Notes: generated by a model not told the origin, from the sequence alone. A stretch of DNA of 64,000 bases from Pseudomonas lini (GCF_030812475.1 NZ_JAUSSR010000001.1:790970-854969); one strand, 5' to 3'. Numbered from the stretch's first letter, positions 52,541-62,218 are shown. Made by a program: numbers and translations.

Positions 52541-53941
52541 CTAGACGAGAGGAGAAACCGCCAGGATGGTCGAGCAGTCAAGCAAGGAGCGGCGTTGGGT
52601 GTCAGCGTAGAGCGTGAGCTCGTTGGTGACTTTTTGGCCCAATGCCTTTTCGAATTCCTCCTGGTTGGAGCTGCCTGCGTAATGAGCTTGCGAGTCATCG
52701 CCAAGGTTCGACTGGAAGATTCCCGCCGCGCTGACGGGCAGGAAGTCTTCATAGACGAGGGGCTCGTATTGAATGTGACCCTGCGCAATCAGCTCCTGGC
52801 GCGAGCTTGGGCGGTGACCGTTGCTGCGCGATGCAATGCCTTTTTGTGTCGGGAAATAGCGGAAATAGGCAAGGCCTTTATCGTGCAGTTCAGCGTAGTC
52901 ATCTGGAAAGTCCTTGAAGTGTTTTTCCAGAATCGCGGTGTATTTTTCTGCGTTGGATTCGGACGGGAACTCCCCCAGTTCTGCACGCGCAGCGTTCAGC
53001 AGGCTGTCGTAAAGTTCGCGGCCTTTGGGCGTAAGCGCGGCACCCCGTTGTTCAATCTCGCCGAATCGAGCCGTATGGCTTCCCGTTGCGATACCGTCTT
53101 GATCAGTGAAGGCCACGGTTTCCTGCAACGCCTTGAAACTGGTCTGGCGTAGCAGAATCGGGCATCGGCGACGTGGAGGGCCTTCGATAACAGCCTTCGG
53201 TGTGATGCCCTTTTGTTGCATGCCATTCTGGATCATGTCGATGTCCAGGGTTCGAGGCGTGAGGTGGTTGATATGCGGGCCTTTGAAGGCGACCACGTCG
53301 GCGATGAGCCGATGTTGATCGTGCAGACGCTGATAGTCTTTCGCCGTGACTGTCGCGTCGTGATGCCAGCGAAATGTCTCTAATGCCTGCTCGACGAAAT
53401 CCGCGGCATCCTTTGCATCAAGGCCGCCGTTGGTTTCGAATTTCTCTATGAGCTTCAGCGCGTCCGGTGTAAAAATCTGCCGCTGATCCAGGATGGCCTG
53501 CACAAGCTGTCGAATCTCTTCATTTTCAATCAGGTCCAGGCGCAGCAGTGAGGTAAATACCCTGAATGGACTGGCCTGCAACGAGTCTTCATGGATGGCG
53601 CGAAATGCCGTGGAGTGCACCGGGACGCCGGCAGGGGTCAGGTCGTAGTAGCCGACAGGCTGCATGCCCATGACGGCGAACAGTCGCGCAATGGTCGACA
53701 GTTCTTCAGGCGTGCCGACGCGAATGGCCCCATGACGCTCCATGTCCAGACGCTCGATTTCGCCTGTGCATTGCAGGTGTTCGAAAACGGCCTTGTCCGA
53801 TTCCATCACAGTGCTGTTGGTCTCGGCGACCAGCTCCATGAGGGTTCCGTAGAGCGGTACTTCTTGCTTGTACATGTCGGACATTGCCCGGGAAAACCGG
53901 GTACGAATTTCGTCTGCTTCGACGAAACCTTGGGTGTTCAT
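52541..53941 (-). CDS. hglS: 2-oxoadipate dioxygenase/decarboxylase HglS
   Basis: 466 residues from ATG 53941 (AAGGAG upstream). It matches the DUF1338 family typified by HglS. Residues corresponding to the iron and substrate site are at the same numbers: H70 and R74 in ERHGAIRVG, H226 in HINHLTPRT, and a glutamate (295) in RFGEIEQRG. It turns 2-oxoadipate plus oxygen into D-2-hydroxyglutarate, a step of D-lysine/2-aminoadipate breakdown. The aminotransferase upstream would supply 2-oxoadipate. Confidence 0.93.
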   Translation of the reverse strand: MNTQGFVEADEIRTRFSRAMSDMYKQEVPLYGTLMELVAETNSTVMESDKAVFEHLQCTGEIERLDMERHGAIRVGTPEELSTIARLFAVMGMQPVGYYDLTPAGVPVHSTAFRAIHEDSLQASPFRVFTSLLRLDLIENEEIRQLVQAILDQRQIFTPDALKLIEKFETNGGLDAKDAADFVEQALETFRWHHDATVTAKDYQRLHDQHRLIADVVAFKGPHINHLTPRTLDIDMIQNGMQQKGITPKAVIEGPPRRRCPILLRQTSFKALQETVAFTDQDGIATGSHTARFGEIEQRGAALTPKGRELYDSLLNAARAELGEFPSESNAEKYTAILEKHFKDFPDDYAELHDKGLAYFRYFPTQKGIASRSNGHRPSSRQELIAQGHIQYEPLVYEDFLPVSAAGIFQSNLGDDSQAHYAGSSNQEEFEKALGQKVTNELTLYADTQRRSLLDCSTILAVSPLV

Positions 53942-53994
53942 CAAAAGAACTCCTTGCTGAATAGTTGCGTATTGAACAGGCACTTCACGCTGCT

Positions 53995-55245
53995 TTAACG
54001 AATGGCAGCCAGGCAGCATTCGAAGATATCGAGACCTTCTTCGAGGATGTCGGGCTCAGTGGTCAGCGGTGGCAGCAGGCGGATGATGTGGCGGGATTTT
54101 CCGCTAGGCATCAGCAGCAATCCCTTCTGCCGAGCGCTTTCGAGCAACTGGGCCAGCACCGCCGTCGCGGGTGCTCCTTCAGGCGTTATCAGTTCGATCC
54201 CGCGCATCGCGCCAACCCCGGTCAACCGTCCGAGATAAGGCGAGAGTTTCTGTTGCTGCCAGGCCAGATACCGGCTGACGATGGCCTTTTCCTGCTGCTC
54301 ACCCCAGGTGGAAAGGTTGGCGTCTGTCATCTCGTCCAGCGTGGCGAGCCCGGCAGCACAGGCCATGGGGTTGCCCGAGTACGTGCCGCCCAGGCCACCC
54401 TTGGGCAAGGCATCGAGCAACTGCTTTTTACCCACCACAGCCCCAAGCGGAAGACCGCCGGCAATGCTTTTGCCCAGCAACATCAAATCGGGTTCGATCC
54501 CCAGTCGCGTAAAGCCAAAGCGTTGACCGGTACGACCGAAGCCCGATTGAATTTCATCAACGACTAAAAGAATGCCCTTGTCGTCGCAAAACGTGCGCAA
54601 CGCTTGTGCGAACGATGGGTCGAGCGCCAGAAACCCGGCTTCACCTTGCACCGGCTCGAGAATGAAACAGGCGACTTCGTTGACATCGATCTCGACGCTG
54701 AACAGCCGATCCATCGCCTTGAGTGCTTCCTGCGACGTCACGCCCGTGTCTTTGCTCGGGTAGGGCAGGTGATAAACCGGGCCGGGCAGGGTGCCGACAC
54801 GTTGTTTGTACGGTGCAACCTTGCCGTTCAAATTCAAGGTGGCCAAGGTACGTCCGTGAAAGCCGCCATCGAATGCAATGACCGCCGTACGACCTGTCGC
54901 CGCTCGCACAATCTTCAGCGCGTTCTCCGCTGCCTCGGCACCACTGTTGGTCAACATGCCACTGACCGGATAGGACACGGGGATAAACCCGGCCAATCGT
55001 TCCATGAACTGCCTGTAGGGTTCATGGGGGACGGCATTGAAGGCGTAATGCGTCAGTCGCGAGGCCTGGTTGCACATCGCCTCGACTATCCGCGGGTGGC
55101 AATGACCCAGATTCAGGACGCCAATGCCGCCGACGAAATCGATGTAGCGCTTGCCGTCAGTGTCCCAGACCTGTGCGTTGCTGCCACGGCTCAAGGTGAT
55201 CGGATGGACGATCGCGATCGACTCGCTGATGGAGGACTGGGTCAT
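53995..55245 (-). CDS. Class III aminotransferase (2-aminoadipate/GABA-type)
   Basis: 416 residues, start ATG 55245. PLP-enzyme features of class III: TNSGAEAAENALKIVRAATG, the D-x-x-Q in VVDEIQSGFGRTG and the Schiff-base lysine in LLGKSIAGGLPLGAV. Homologues near HglS in pseudomonads act on L-2-aminoadipate in lysine catabolism; the sequence alone would equally fit GABA or 5-aminovalerate aminotransferase. First gene of the operon with HglS 53 bases downstream. Confidence 0.85.
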   Translation of the reverse strand: MTQSSISESIAIVHPITLSRGSNAQVWDTDGKRYIDFVGGIGVLNLGHCHPRIVEAMCNQASRLTHYAFNAVPHEPYRQFMERLAGFIPVSYPVSGMLTNSGAEAAENALKIVRAATGRTAVIAFDGGFHGRTLATLNLNGKVAPYKQRVGTLPGPVYHLPYPSKDTGVTSQEALKAMDRLFSVEIDVNEVACFILEPVQGEAGFLALDPSFAQALRTFCDDKGILLVVDEIQSGFGRTGQRFGFTRLGIEPDLMLLGKSIAGGLPLGAVVGKKQLLDALPKGGLGGTYSGNPMACAAGLATLDEMTDANLSTWGEQQEKAIVSRYLAWQQQKLSPYLGRLTGVGAMRGIELITPEGAPATAVLAQLLESARQKGLLLMPSGKSRHIIRLLPPLTTEPDILEEGLDIFECCLAAIR

Positions 55246-55464
55246 GACGGCACGTGATCCTTGTCCTGGGCCGATGGATTTGCGTTCCGGTATTTACCTA
55301 GTGCCGAAACGCAACTGTCTGAGCTGACCGGGTTCATCCATGGGCACTGTCTGGTGGCACGCGTTGGCATTTTGAGGGTCCTGGGTTGCATAGGTTGTTT
55401 TCTATGAAAGCGAGGAATGCCGGGTTATCACAAGCGAAAAGAAATGGCGCAGTCATTCCTTAAA

Positions 55465-55650
55465 CTATGGAAGATTCAACATGGCGTTTCTCGGCCTGGC
55501 TCGCTCAAGTACCCATCCCACGAAACGGCGCACTTTCGGGACGTCAGTGGCGTGCTCCGGATAAGCCATGAAATGCGAGCTGGTACTGAGCACTGAGTCG
55601 GTGGGCGATCAGATCGAGGCGCATCACCTCCCGGTACTAAAGGAGGTGCC
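55465..55650 (-). pseudogene. C-terminal remnant of a LysR regulator
   Basis: The minus strand reads TDSVLSTSSHFMAYPEHATD and PKVRRFVGWVLERARPRNAM, ending at a stop at 55465: the last ~50 residues of a LysR sensor domain. A frame break occurs near 55610 (preceding piece VMRLDLIA is in another frame), and nothing of the DNA-binding half is found. It is probably the lost divergent regulator of a neighbouring gene. Confidence 0.7.
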
Positions 55651-55895
55651 AATGAAGGCCAAGGGACCATTTCAGCCAGGCGTCATAGGTTTAGGCTCAA
55701 TCCCACGATCAAAAGATTCCGGCTGCGATGGCCCATCCACCTCTGCATCTTAAAATACTGTTCGCCTGAACACTTGATGCAGCACCCTTCTGCTGAACTG
55801 CGCCAACGACGACAAACAGACGAGCCTCACAGCCTGCGATATGAGGAGAAGCCCTCACCTGCATTCCTGGTTTCCAGAATAAAAGAGGATTTATC

Positions 55896-57044
55896 ATGAG
55901 CAGCACCTTCTTCATTCCCTCCGTGAACATGATGGGCATTGGCAGTCTCGACGAAGCCATGCTCGCAATTCGCAAATATGGTTTTCGCAAAGCGCTGATC
56001 GTCACCGATGCAGGCCTGGCCAAAGCCGGTGTGGCCGCCAAGGTGGCCGGCCTGCTGGCCCAACAGGACATCGACTCCACCCTGTTCGATGGCGCCAAGC
56101 CGAATCCGACGGTCAGCAATGTCGAAAAAGGCCTTGAACTGCTGGGTCGCAGCGACTGTGATTTCATCATTTCCCTTGGCGGCGGTTCACCCCATGACTG
56201 TGCCAAGGGTATTGCCCTGTGCGCCGCCAATGGCGGGCACATCAGTGATTACGAAGGCGTGGACCAATCCGCCAAGCCACAGATGCCGTTGATCGCGATC
56301 AATACCACCGCCGGAACGGCGAGTGAAATGACCCGCTTCTGCATCATTACCGACGAAGTCCGGCACGTGAAAATGGCCATCGTCGACCGCAACGTCACCC
56401 CATTGTTGTCGGTCAACGATCCTTCGCTGATGGCAGGCATGCCCAAAGGCCTGACCGCCGCCACCGGCATGGACGCGCTGACCCACGCCATCGAAGCCTA
56501 CGTGTCGACTGCGGCAACGCCGATCACCGATGCCTGTGCGCTCAAGGCCGTTGAATTGATCGCGGCCAACCTGCGCACTGCCGTTGTCCAGGGTGACGAC
56601 ATGACCGCCCGGGAAAACATGGCCTACGCACAATTTCTTGCCGGCATGGCCTTCAACAATGCTTCGCTGGGCTATGTCCACGCCATGGCGCACCAACTGG
56701 GCGGGTTCTACGACCTGCCCCACGGCGTGTGCAATGCGATCCTGCTGCCCCATGTCGCCAGCTTCAATGCCAGCGTGTGCCCGGCCCGGTTTAAACACAT
56801 CGCCACCGCAATGGGGGTCGACACCCAGCCTCTGGATGCGGAACAAGGCGCCGCCGCGGCCATCGCCGCCATCCGTAAACTGTCTTCGGATGTCGGTATT
56901 CCGAGCGGCCTCGCCGAACTGGGCGCCAAGGCCGACGATATCCCGATCCTGGCCACCAATGCCATGAAGGATGCCTGCGGCTTTACCAATCCGCGCCCTG
57001 CCAGTCAGGACGAGATCGAGCAGATTTTCCATACCGCGATGTAA
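55896..57044 (+). CDS. Iron-containing alcohol dehydrogenase (Zymomonas AdhB type)
   Basis: 382 residues, remarkably similar over its whole length to Zymomonas mobilis AdhB. NAD loop [15 protein letters not shown]; metal ligands in [11 protein letters not shown] and [19 protein letters not shown]. It interconverts alcohols and aldehydes with NAD. GAGGA before the ATG. It stands alone between a LysR remnant and a terminator; possible roles are ethanol or other short-alcohol use. Confidence 0.92.
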   Translation: MSSTFFIPSVNMMGIGSLDEAMLAIRKYGFRKALIVTDAGLAKAGVAAKVAGLLAQQDIDSTLFDGAKPNPTVSNVEKGLELLGRSDCDFIISLGGGSPHDCAKGIALCAANGGHISDYEGVDQSAKPQMPLIAINTTAGTASEMTRFCIITDEVRHVKMAIVDRNVTPLLSVNDPSLMAGMPKGLTAATGMDALTHAIEAYVSTAATPITDACALKAVELIAANLRTAVVQGDDMTARENMAYAQFLAGMAFNNASLGYVHAMAHQLGGFYDLPHGVCNAILLPHVASFNASVCPARFKHIATAMGVDTQPLDAEQGAAAAIAAIRKLSSDVGIPSGLAELGAKADDIPILATNAMKDACGFTNPRPASQDEIEQIFHTAM

Positions 57045-57071
57045 CCGATATGAAGTGACGCCAGCTAGATC

Positions 57072-57109
57072 AAAAGCCCCGCCTTCGGTTGAAGTGCGGG
57101 GCTTTTTTT
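57072..57109 (+). terminator. Rho-independent terminator after the alcohol dehydrogenase
   Basis: Stem AAGCCCCGC/GCGGGGCTT around a 13-base loop, followed by T7. 28 bases after the stop. Confidence 0.92.
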
Positions 57110-57481
57110 GGGTTCACGGCTTCGTCGGTACCAACGATCTGCAAAGGCCCGCAGTTTTTACGACAATGTACTCGGCGCACTCGGCCTGAAACGCATCGCG
57201 GATCTGAATGAGAATGGATCGATCTGGGGGAGAGTGCCCCGTCCTTCTTCGTGCTGAAACCGGCAAACGGCGCACCTGCCAGCGTCGGCAACGGTGTCAC
57301 TGTCAGCTTTGAAGCACCGAATCGCGCCGCAATCGATGCCTTTCATGCGGGGGCTCTGGCCTGCGGTGGTATCGACGAAGGCACACCCGGGCCGCGAGGC
57401 TGGGCACCTGATGCGTATGCCGCCTATGCCCGGGATCTGGACGGTAACAAGCTGGCGGCTTACTGCTTCAAGGCCGCCTGA
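57110..57481 (+). pseudogene. VOC/glyoxalase-family protein broken by two frameshifts
   Basis: Plus strand segments in three frames line up to one VOC protein: VHGFVGTNDLQ (from 57110), then ARSFYDNVLGALGLKRIADL with an intact frame to about 57226, then SAPSFFVLKPANGAP through to LAAYCFKAA (stop 57481). One base is lost near 57145 and one near 57228. There is no start codon. The last piece alone is open as 76 codons but lacks half the fold. Confidence 0.78.
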
Positions 57482-57926
57482 GCCTCATCGAAGCAGCGCA
57501 TTCCTCCTTGATAGGTAAATTATCCATGGGAACGTGGTCATTGCGCGAGCTTGCCAGTGACCCTGTTTCAAGTTGCCTGGCAGCACTGGCTTCGAGGTTT
57601 GCTCGCTCTTCATCCAGATACCGATAAATGCTTTGGAAGTTGGCGATTTTCTGTTTGATTTCTGCCATCTTCTTTTCAATCAGCTTCGCGCCGTCAGCAC
57701 AATCGATCAGCTTGTTCCGCTGCGCATCCAGAATCTCGCCTATTTCCCCCAGGGAAAACCCCATGCTTTGCGCGCGCTGGATAAAGTCCAGATCCTGCAG
57801 AGTTTGCACTGTGTAAACGCGATAGTTGTTGGTTTGCCGCAGCGGTGAGATCAGGCCGATTTGCTCGTAGTAACGCAGCGTATGGCGGCTGGCGCCGCTG
57901 CGGGCCTCGAGTTCGCCGATTTTCAT
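57468..57926 (-). CDS. MerR-family transcriptional regulator
   Basis: 152 residues. MerR winged helix (MKIGELEARSGASRHTLRYYEQIGLI), then the dimerisation helix (residues 80-120) and a short C-terminal tail with no metal-binding cysteine pair; the only cysteines are Cys76 and one near the end. It is therefore more likely to sense an organic or redox signal. Divergent from the SDR gene whose promoter has the long spacer and dyad that MerR proteins remodel. Confidence 0.88.
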   Translation of the reverse strand: MKIGELEARSGASRHTLRYYEQIGLISPLRQTNNYRVYTVQTLQDLDFIQRAQSMGFSLGEIGEILDAQRNKLIDCADGAKLIEKKMAEIKQKIANFQSIYRYLDEERANLEASAARQLETGSLASSRNDHVPMDNLPIKEECAASMRLRRP

Positions 57927-57937
57927 GGAAACACCGC

Positions 57938-57969
57938 TTGACTATAGAGTTGGGTCGATAGTTTACGCT
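57938..57969 (+). promoter_or_regulatory. MerR-type long-spacer promoter of the SDR gene
   Basis: TTGACT (57938-57943), 20-bp spacer, TACGCT (57964-57969). Inside the spacer an inverted repeat ACTATAGA (57941-57948) / TCGATAGT (57955-57962) matches in 7 of 8 positions. The 19-20-bp spacing with an internal dyad is the hallmark of promoters that MerR regulators untwist. Confidence 0.75.
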
Positions 57970-58000
57970 TGGTTTCTCACCTTAAACAAGGAACAGGGAA

Positions 58001-59080
58001 ATGAGCGTGGAGTGCTTTGTCACGGGGGGTACCGGCTTCATCGGTCAACATTTGGTGGCGTACCTGAGTGCAAAAGGCTACACCATTCGGGTGTTGATGC
58101 GTCGCCCAGAGCGACTAGCTGCACTGCGGGAGCAAGTCGACATTTTGGGAGGGTGCGCAACCCGGGTATTTGCCGTAGCTGGCGATCTGGAACGGGAAAA
58201 CCTCGGGCTGAGTCTTGCTGACCGAGAAGTGCTAAGGCACGCCAGAGTCATATTCCACCTGGGCGCCCACTTCGCATGGGGGCTTTCAGTGGAGCATTCT
58301 CGTGCGGTGAATGTGGAAGGGGCAAAGCGCGTGGCGCTGTTGGCGGCTGAGCAAAAAAGCCGGTTAGTGATGATCGGTGGCTACATGCTTAAAAATCATG
58401 AACATCTACAACGCATCGGAATTGATCCTCGTTATCCGCAGCTGACGAATTGGCCTGCCGTCTACCAACATGTCGGTGGTTACGAGGGGAGCAAGCTGGA
58501 GGCGCATTTTGCGACCCTGGAGGTCATGTCCGCCAAGGGCGGGGATATTACCGTTGTCCACCCCGCGACGGTCTGTGGCCACAGCCGCACGGGGCATATC
58601 CTTGACGGTCAGCCGCTGGCGGAGCTGATACGCAACCTTGTGCAGGGAAAGCTGACTGCAGTGCCCGGTACCGCCGAGCACTGGTTGCCACTGGTCACCG
58701 TGGATTACCTGGTTGAGCTGGTGGCGGTTTGTGCTTTTGATCCTGCCATGGTGGGCCAGGAACTGCTGGCGCTTGATGGCCAGACGCCCAACTTGCGAGA
58801 ACTCTTGGTACAGGTGGCACAACCTTTGGGCTTAAAGTCTCCCAAGCATTACATTTCACTCCGATTGCTGAAGTGGCTACTGAGTATTCCTCCCGTCGCG
58901 CGGTTTTTGAATACAAAACCCGAAGCCTTGGACTTTATCCAGACCACTCGTTTTGATACAGCGGCGGTCGAGCAATTTGCCAACAGGCATGGAATAGCCA
59001 AACCGGATATACGTCAGTCTTTGCAGCACACTGCAACGTTCGTCAACTCATATTGCATAGCCAAGTGCCAGGCCCTCTGA
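58001..59080 (+). CDS. Extended-SDR NAD(P)-dependent epimerase/dehydratase-type protein
   Basis: 359 residues. Rossmann loop TGGTGFIGQHLV, catalytic YEGSK (Y-x-x-x-K), DGQTPNLRELL in the substrate domain and a long C-terminal region. The family includes nucleoside-sugar epimerases, dihydroflavonol reductases and hopanoid-type reductases. AAGGAA lies 10 bases before the ATG. Target of the divergent MerR regulator. Substrate unknown. Confidence 0.85.
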   Translation: MSVECFVTGGTGFIGQHLVAYLSAKGYTIRVLMRRPERLAALREQVDILGGCATRVFAVAGDLERENLGLSLADREVLRHARVIFHLGAHFAWGLSVEHSRAVNVEGAKRVALLAAEQKSRLVMIGGYMLKNHEHLQRIGIDPRYPQLTNWPAVYQHVGGYEGSKLEAHFATLEVMSAKGGDITVVHPATVCGHSRTGHILDGQPLAELIRNLVQGKLTAVPGTAEHWLPLVTVDYLVELVAVCAFDPAMVGQELLALDGQTPNLRELLVQVAQPLGLKSPKHYISLRLLKWLLSIPPVARFLNTKPEALDFIQTTRFDTAAVEQFANRHGIAKPDIRQSLQHTATFVNSYCIAKCQAL

Positions 59081-59416
59081 CTTCTCCGTTGGGGGGCGAC
59101 AAAGCCGTTAGCCCCGATTAAATGGACTTTCTTAGGGTAAGTAATGCGGATTCATCAACATGGAAGTGCAACCATCGTACGTGAAATCGGCCCTTGTCGA
59201 GTCATGGTGATCCTATACTGGGAAAACGGGGTGCATAATCGCCTCTAGCTTGGGGGTATGTTTAACTAACACTCAATCGCCTCAGCCATCCGCTTGAGCA
59301 TTACTTCACAGCAATTAATACTGGGGTTGGTGGGATCTTCGTATCCTCAAACTGTGCGCCGTCGATGTAGGGCGGCATTTTATCGAACGACAATTCAGCG
59401 ACAGGGATCGTCATCA
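59081..59416. other. Intergenic region, 336 bases, no gene recognised
   Basis: AT-richer than its surroundings. The upstream frame of the next gene (59294-59416) encodes no conserved residues. One minus-strand stretch (about 59310-59385) could encode a 25-codon peptide ending KIPPTPVLIAVK, too short and unplaced to call. Confidence 0.4.
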
Positions 59417-60316
59417 ATGCAATCTACTTTCAGCAAAGGCGTCATATTTGCACTCTCCGCTGCGGCACTGAACGCAACCATCGGTGTACTCAGCAAAGTA
59501 CTCATGAGTAATGGTTTCACCGCCAGCAGTGTCGCCGTCATCAAGACCATACTGGGTTGCATCCTGCTCTCGATCCTATTGCTTTTCCTCAAGCGCCCGG
59601 CGTCTACGGCCAAATGGACTCAGGCGGCAATCTGCGCCTTCCTTGGCATCTTCGTGCTGTTTCACTTCGAAACATCCGCCTATCGGCATTACGCTGCGGC
59701 AGGTGTGGTGGTGGTGCTGATGGCCAGTGCCTCGATTTCCTCGATCATCCTGGGGCGAATTTTCCTCAAGGATGCCATCACCGCGAACGCGACCGTGGGC
59801 GCCGCACTGGCCATCGCCGGGATCGCGGTGATCTTTGGTGCCGACCTGCAACAGGGCTTTACCCTGCAAGGCGCTGCGCTTGCCTCCATGGCCGGTTGCG
59901 GCTATGGGGCCTTTTCGGTTGCCATGAAGCGTATGGGTGTGTCGGGGGGGCTGCACTTCACCCGACAATTGCTGTTCTTTGGCAGCCTGTACCTGCTGAT
60001 GCCGGCTGCGGCCGATGGTTTCGTGATCGGCGAGCTGTCGCCATTGGCGATCGCCGCACTGCTGGCGCTGGCCGCGCTGCCGACAATCCTGGGCTTCTTC
60101 TGCACCACCAAGGCCATCGAGTATCTCAAGCCATCCCAGGTGCAAGCGCTGGAGCTGACCGAGCCACTGTTCGCCGCGCTGCTGGCGTTTGTGGCGCTCA
60201 ATGAAGTACCGCGCGAAAGCCTGTACGCGGGAGCGGCACTGATCATCGTCGGCCTGTGTTTCTCCAATGAACTAATCCGCTTGGGCAGCAAAGCATCCGT
60301 CCCTTCGACCGAGTGA
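59417..60316 (+). CDS. EamA/DMT-family transporter
   Basis: 299 residues from ATG 59417 with AGGGA 9 bases upstream; starts further up give an unlikely non-hydrophobic extension. Ten hydrophobic segments; EamA repeats ending GRIFLKDAITANATVG and LTEPLFAALLAFVALNEVPR. Exporter or importer of small metabolites. Stands alone between the SDR gene and the class V aminotransferase. Confidence 0.85.
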   Translation: MQSTFSKGVIFALSAAALNATIGVLSKVLMSNGFTASSVAVIKTILGCILLSILLLFLKRPASTAKWTQAAICAFLGIFVLFHFETSAYRHYAAAGVVVVLMASASISSIILGRIFLKDAITANATVGAALAIAGIAVIFGADLQQGFTLQGAALASMAGCGYGAFSVAMKRMGVSGGLHFTRQLLFFGSLYLLMPAAADGFVIGELSPLAIAALLALAALPTILGFFCTTKAIEYLKPSQVQALELTEPLFAALLAFVALNEVPRESLYAGAALIIVGLCFSNELIRLGSKASVPSTE

Positions 60317-60542
60317 GCTATTTTCGGATCCTGATTACTTTGGCAATCAGTGGTTTTCAAGTGTTTTGAGCGGATGACCGCTTCTCGCCGATTGCTGCCT
60401 GTAACGATGGGTAGCGACCCGTTTTACTTTAGGTCTGGCCGATCTGGTCGTCGCGCAAAAGACCTGCACAGCGTTGAGGGCATAGCGATTCGTGGGCTCG
60501 CAGAAGGTGGGTATCTACACATCTTTCAAGGGCTGCCAAATA

Positions 60543-60574
60543 CTGTGGCGAGGGAGCGAGCGCCCTCGCCACAG
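60543..60574. repeat. REP-like hairpin between convergent genes
   Basis: 12-bp perfect stem CTGTGGCGAGGG/CCCTCGCCACAG with an 8-base loop, the GTGGCGAGGGAGC-type REP variant, 22 bases from the end of the class V aminotransferase gene. It may also act as a terminator for both genes. Confidence 0.75.
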
Positions 60575-60595
60575 GTTCGCGTGTGCTGCGACAGC

Positions 60596-61729
60596 TTAGT
60601 TACCCATGACCTCGTCCAGCGCCAGTTCGAGTGTGCTCACCGTGCGCTCGATATTGTGCAGCTTTTCGAGTCCGAACAGGCCGATGCGAAAGGTCTGGAA
60701 GTCGGCCGGCTCGTCGCATTGCAACGGCACACCGGCGGCGATCTGCAGGCCTTGCGCGGCAAATTTTTTGCCGCTCTTGATCTCGGCATCGTCGGTATAG
60801 CTGACCACGACGCCAGGTGCCTCAAAACCGGATGCGGCGACGCTCTTGATACCCTTGGCGGTCAACAGGGCGCGCACCCGGTCGCCCAGCGCCTGCTGTT
60901 CGTCGCGAACCTTGTCGAAGCCATAGGCCTGGGTCTCTTTCATTATTTCGCTAAAACGCGCCAGCGCATCGCTGGGCATGGTCGCGTGGTAGGCATGCCC
61001 GCCCTGTTCGTAGGCCTGCATGATCTGCAGCCATTTTTTCAGGTCGCAGGCGAAGCTGGTGCTTTGCGTCTGCTCGATGCGCTCCAGGGCCAAGGGGCTG
61101 AACATTACCAAGGCGCAGCAAGGGGACGCGCTCCAGCCTTTCTGCGGCGCACTGATCAGCAGGTCGATGGCGCACTTGTGCATATCGACCCACAGCGCGC
61201 CCGAGGCGATGCAGTCCAGCACGAACAGACCACCCACCGCGTGCACGGCGTCGCCGACGGCGCGCAGGTAGTCATCGGGCAGGATGATCCCCGATGAGGT
61301 TTCAACGTGGGGTGCGAACACGATTTGCGGCTTCTGCGCCTGAATGGTTGCCAGCACTTCGTCCAGAGGGGGAGGGGCGTACGGAGCCTGGCGACCAGCC
61401 TCGACCGGACGGGCTTTCAATACCGTGGTCGCCGCCGGGATGTTGCCCATCTCGAGGATCTGGCTCCAGCGATAACTGAACCAGCCATTTCGTATCACCA
61501 GACATTGCTGGCCGCTGGCAAACTGCCGCGCCACCGCTTCCATGCCGAAGGTGCCGCTGCCGGGGACCACCGCAACGGCCTGGGCGTTGTAGACCTGTTT
61601 CAGGGTGCTGGAGATGTTGTTCATCACCCCTTGGAACGCCTGCGACATGTGGTTGAGCGAGCGGTCGGTGTAGACCACCGAGTACTCGACCAGTCCCTCG
61701 GGATCGATACTGGGATATAGCTTTGACAT
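60596..61729 (-). CDS. Class V PLP-dependent aminotransferase
   Basis: 377 residues from ATG 61729 (CAGGAG 9 bases upstream). Fold-type I class V features: VVPGSGTFGMEAVARQF near the N-terminus and the PLP lysine in ISAPQKGWSASPCCALVM. The family includes serine-glyoxylate and alanine-glyoxylate aminotransferases and 2-aminoethylphosphonate enzymes. The length and lack of a phosphonate-operon context leave the substrate open. Divergent from nothing; REP copies follow upstream. Confidence 0.86.
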   Translation of the reverse strand: MSKLYPSIDPEGLVEYSVVYTDRSLNHMSQAFQGVMNNISSTLKQVYNAQAVAVVPGSGTFGMEAVARQFASGQQCLVIRNGWFSYRWSQILEMGNIPAATTVLKARPVEAGRQAPYAPPPLDEVLATIQAQKPQIVFAPHVETSSGIILPDDYLRAVGDAVHAVGGLFVLDCIASGALWVDMHKCAIDLLISAPQKGWSASPCCALVMFSPLALERIEQTQSTSFACDLKKWLQIMQAYEQGGHAYHATMPSDALARFSEIMKETQAYGFDKVRDEQQALGDRVRALLTAKGIKSVAASGFEAPGVVVSYTDDAEIKSGKKFAAQGLQIAAGVPLQCDEPADFQTFRIGLFGLEKLHNIERTVSTLELALDEVMGN

Positions 61730-61891
61730 GGGTAACTCCTGTGGCAGAAGTGTCAATGCTATCGACCCTGCCTCAAGCCTTGGCAAATGACAAGGTGGCC
61801 CGGGATCAAATTTCTTTGCGAAAAACGGGGCGGACTTGCCGCGCCAGGGAGGGCGCGGTAAAAACTGGCTCCTGCAGGTACGACGTAATCC

Positions 61892-61990
61892 TGTAGGAGC
61901 GAGCTTGCTCGCGAAGGACGAGAGAGCGCCGCGTACATCCAGGCGGCCCCGTCTTCGTTCACGTCCCTCGCGAGCAGGCTCGCTCCTTGT
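61892..61990. repeat. Inverted pair of REP elements
   Basis: TGTAGGAGCGAGCTTGCTCG at 61892 and the inverse CGCGAGCAGGCTCGCTCCTT at about 61969, between the aminotransferase start and the LuxR remnant. Confidence 0.85.
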
Positions 61991-62008
61991 TCGAGCAGCC
62001 GCTGAGCA

Positions 62009-62218
62009 TCAGCCGGCCGACTTCGAGTTCGCGGGCGGACAGCGGTGTTCCAACTGCTGGTCAGTGGTGTCAAGCCAACTCTGCCAGCACGGATCGAGCA
62101 GATACAGGCCTTTGAGGTAGTCCTGAAAGAGCGGGTCTGGCCCGCCATCCTTGTCCGGGCATTCGGCGAGCACCTGCGGACGGCCATTGCTGAGAATCAT
62201 GCTCACGTGTCTACCCAT
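62009..62218 (-). pseudogene. Possible truncated LuxR-family regulator
   Basis: 69 codons reading RPQVLAECPDKDGGPDPLF, then LKGLYLLDPCWQSWL: a pattern seen in the N-terminal sensor domain of pseudomonad LuxR/GltR-type regulators. The frame stops before any HTH could follow and the right end abuts REP repeats. Probably a remnant; the divergent nitrilase would have been its target. Low certainty. Confidence 0.42.
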
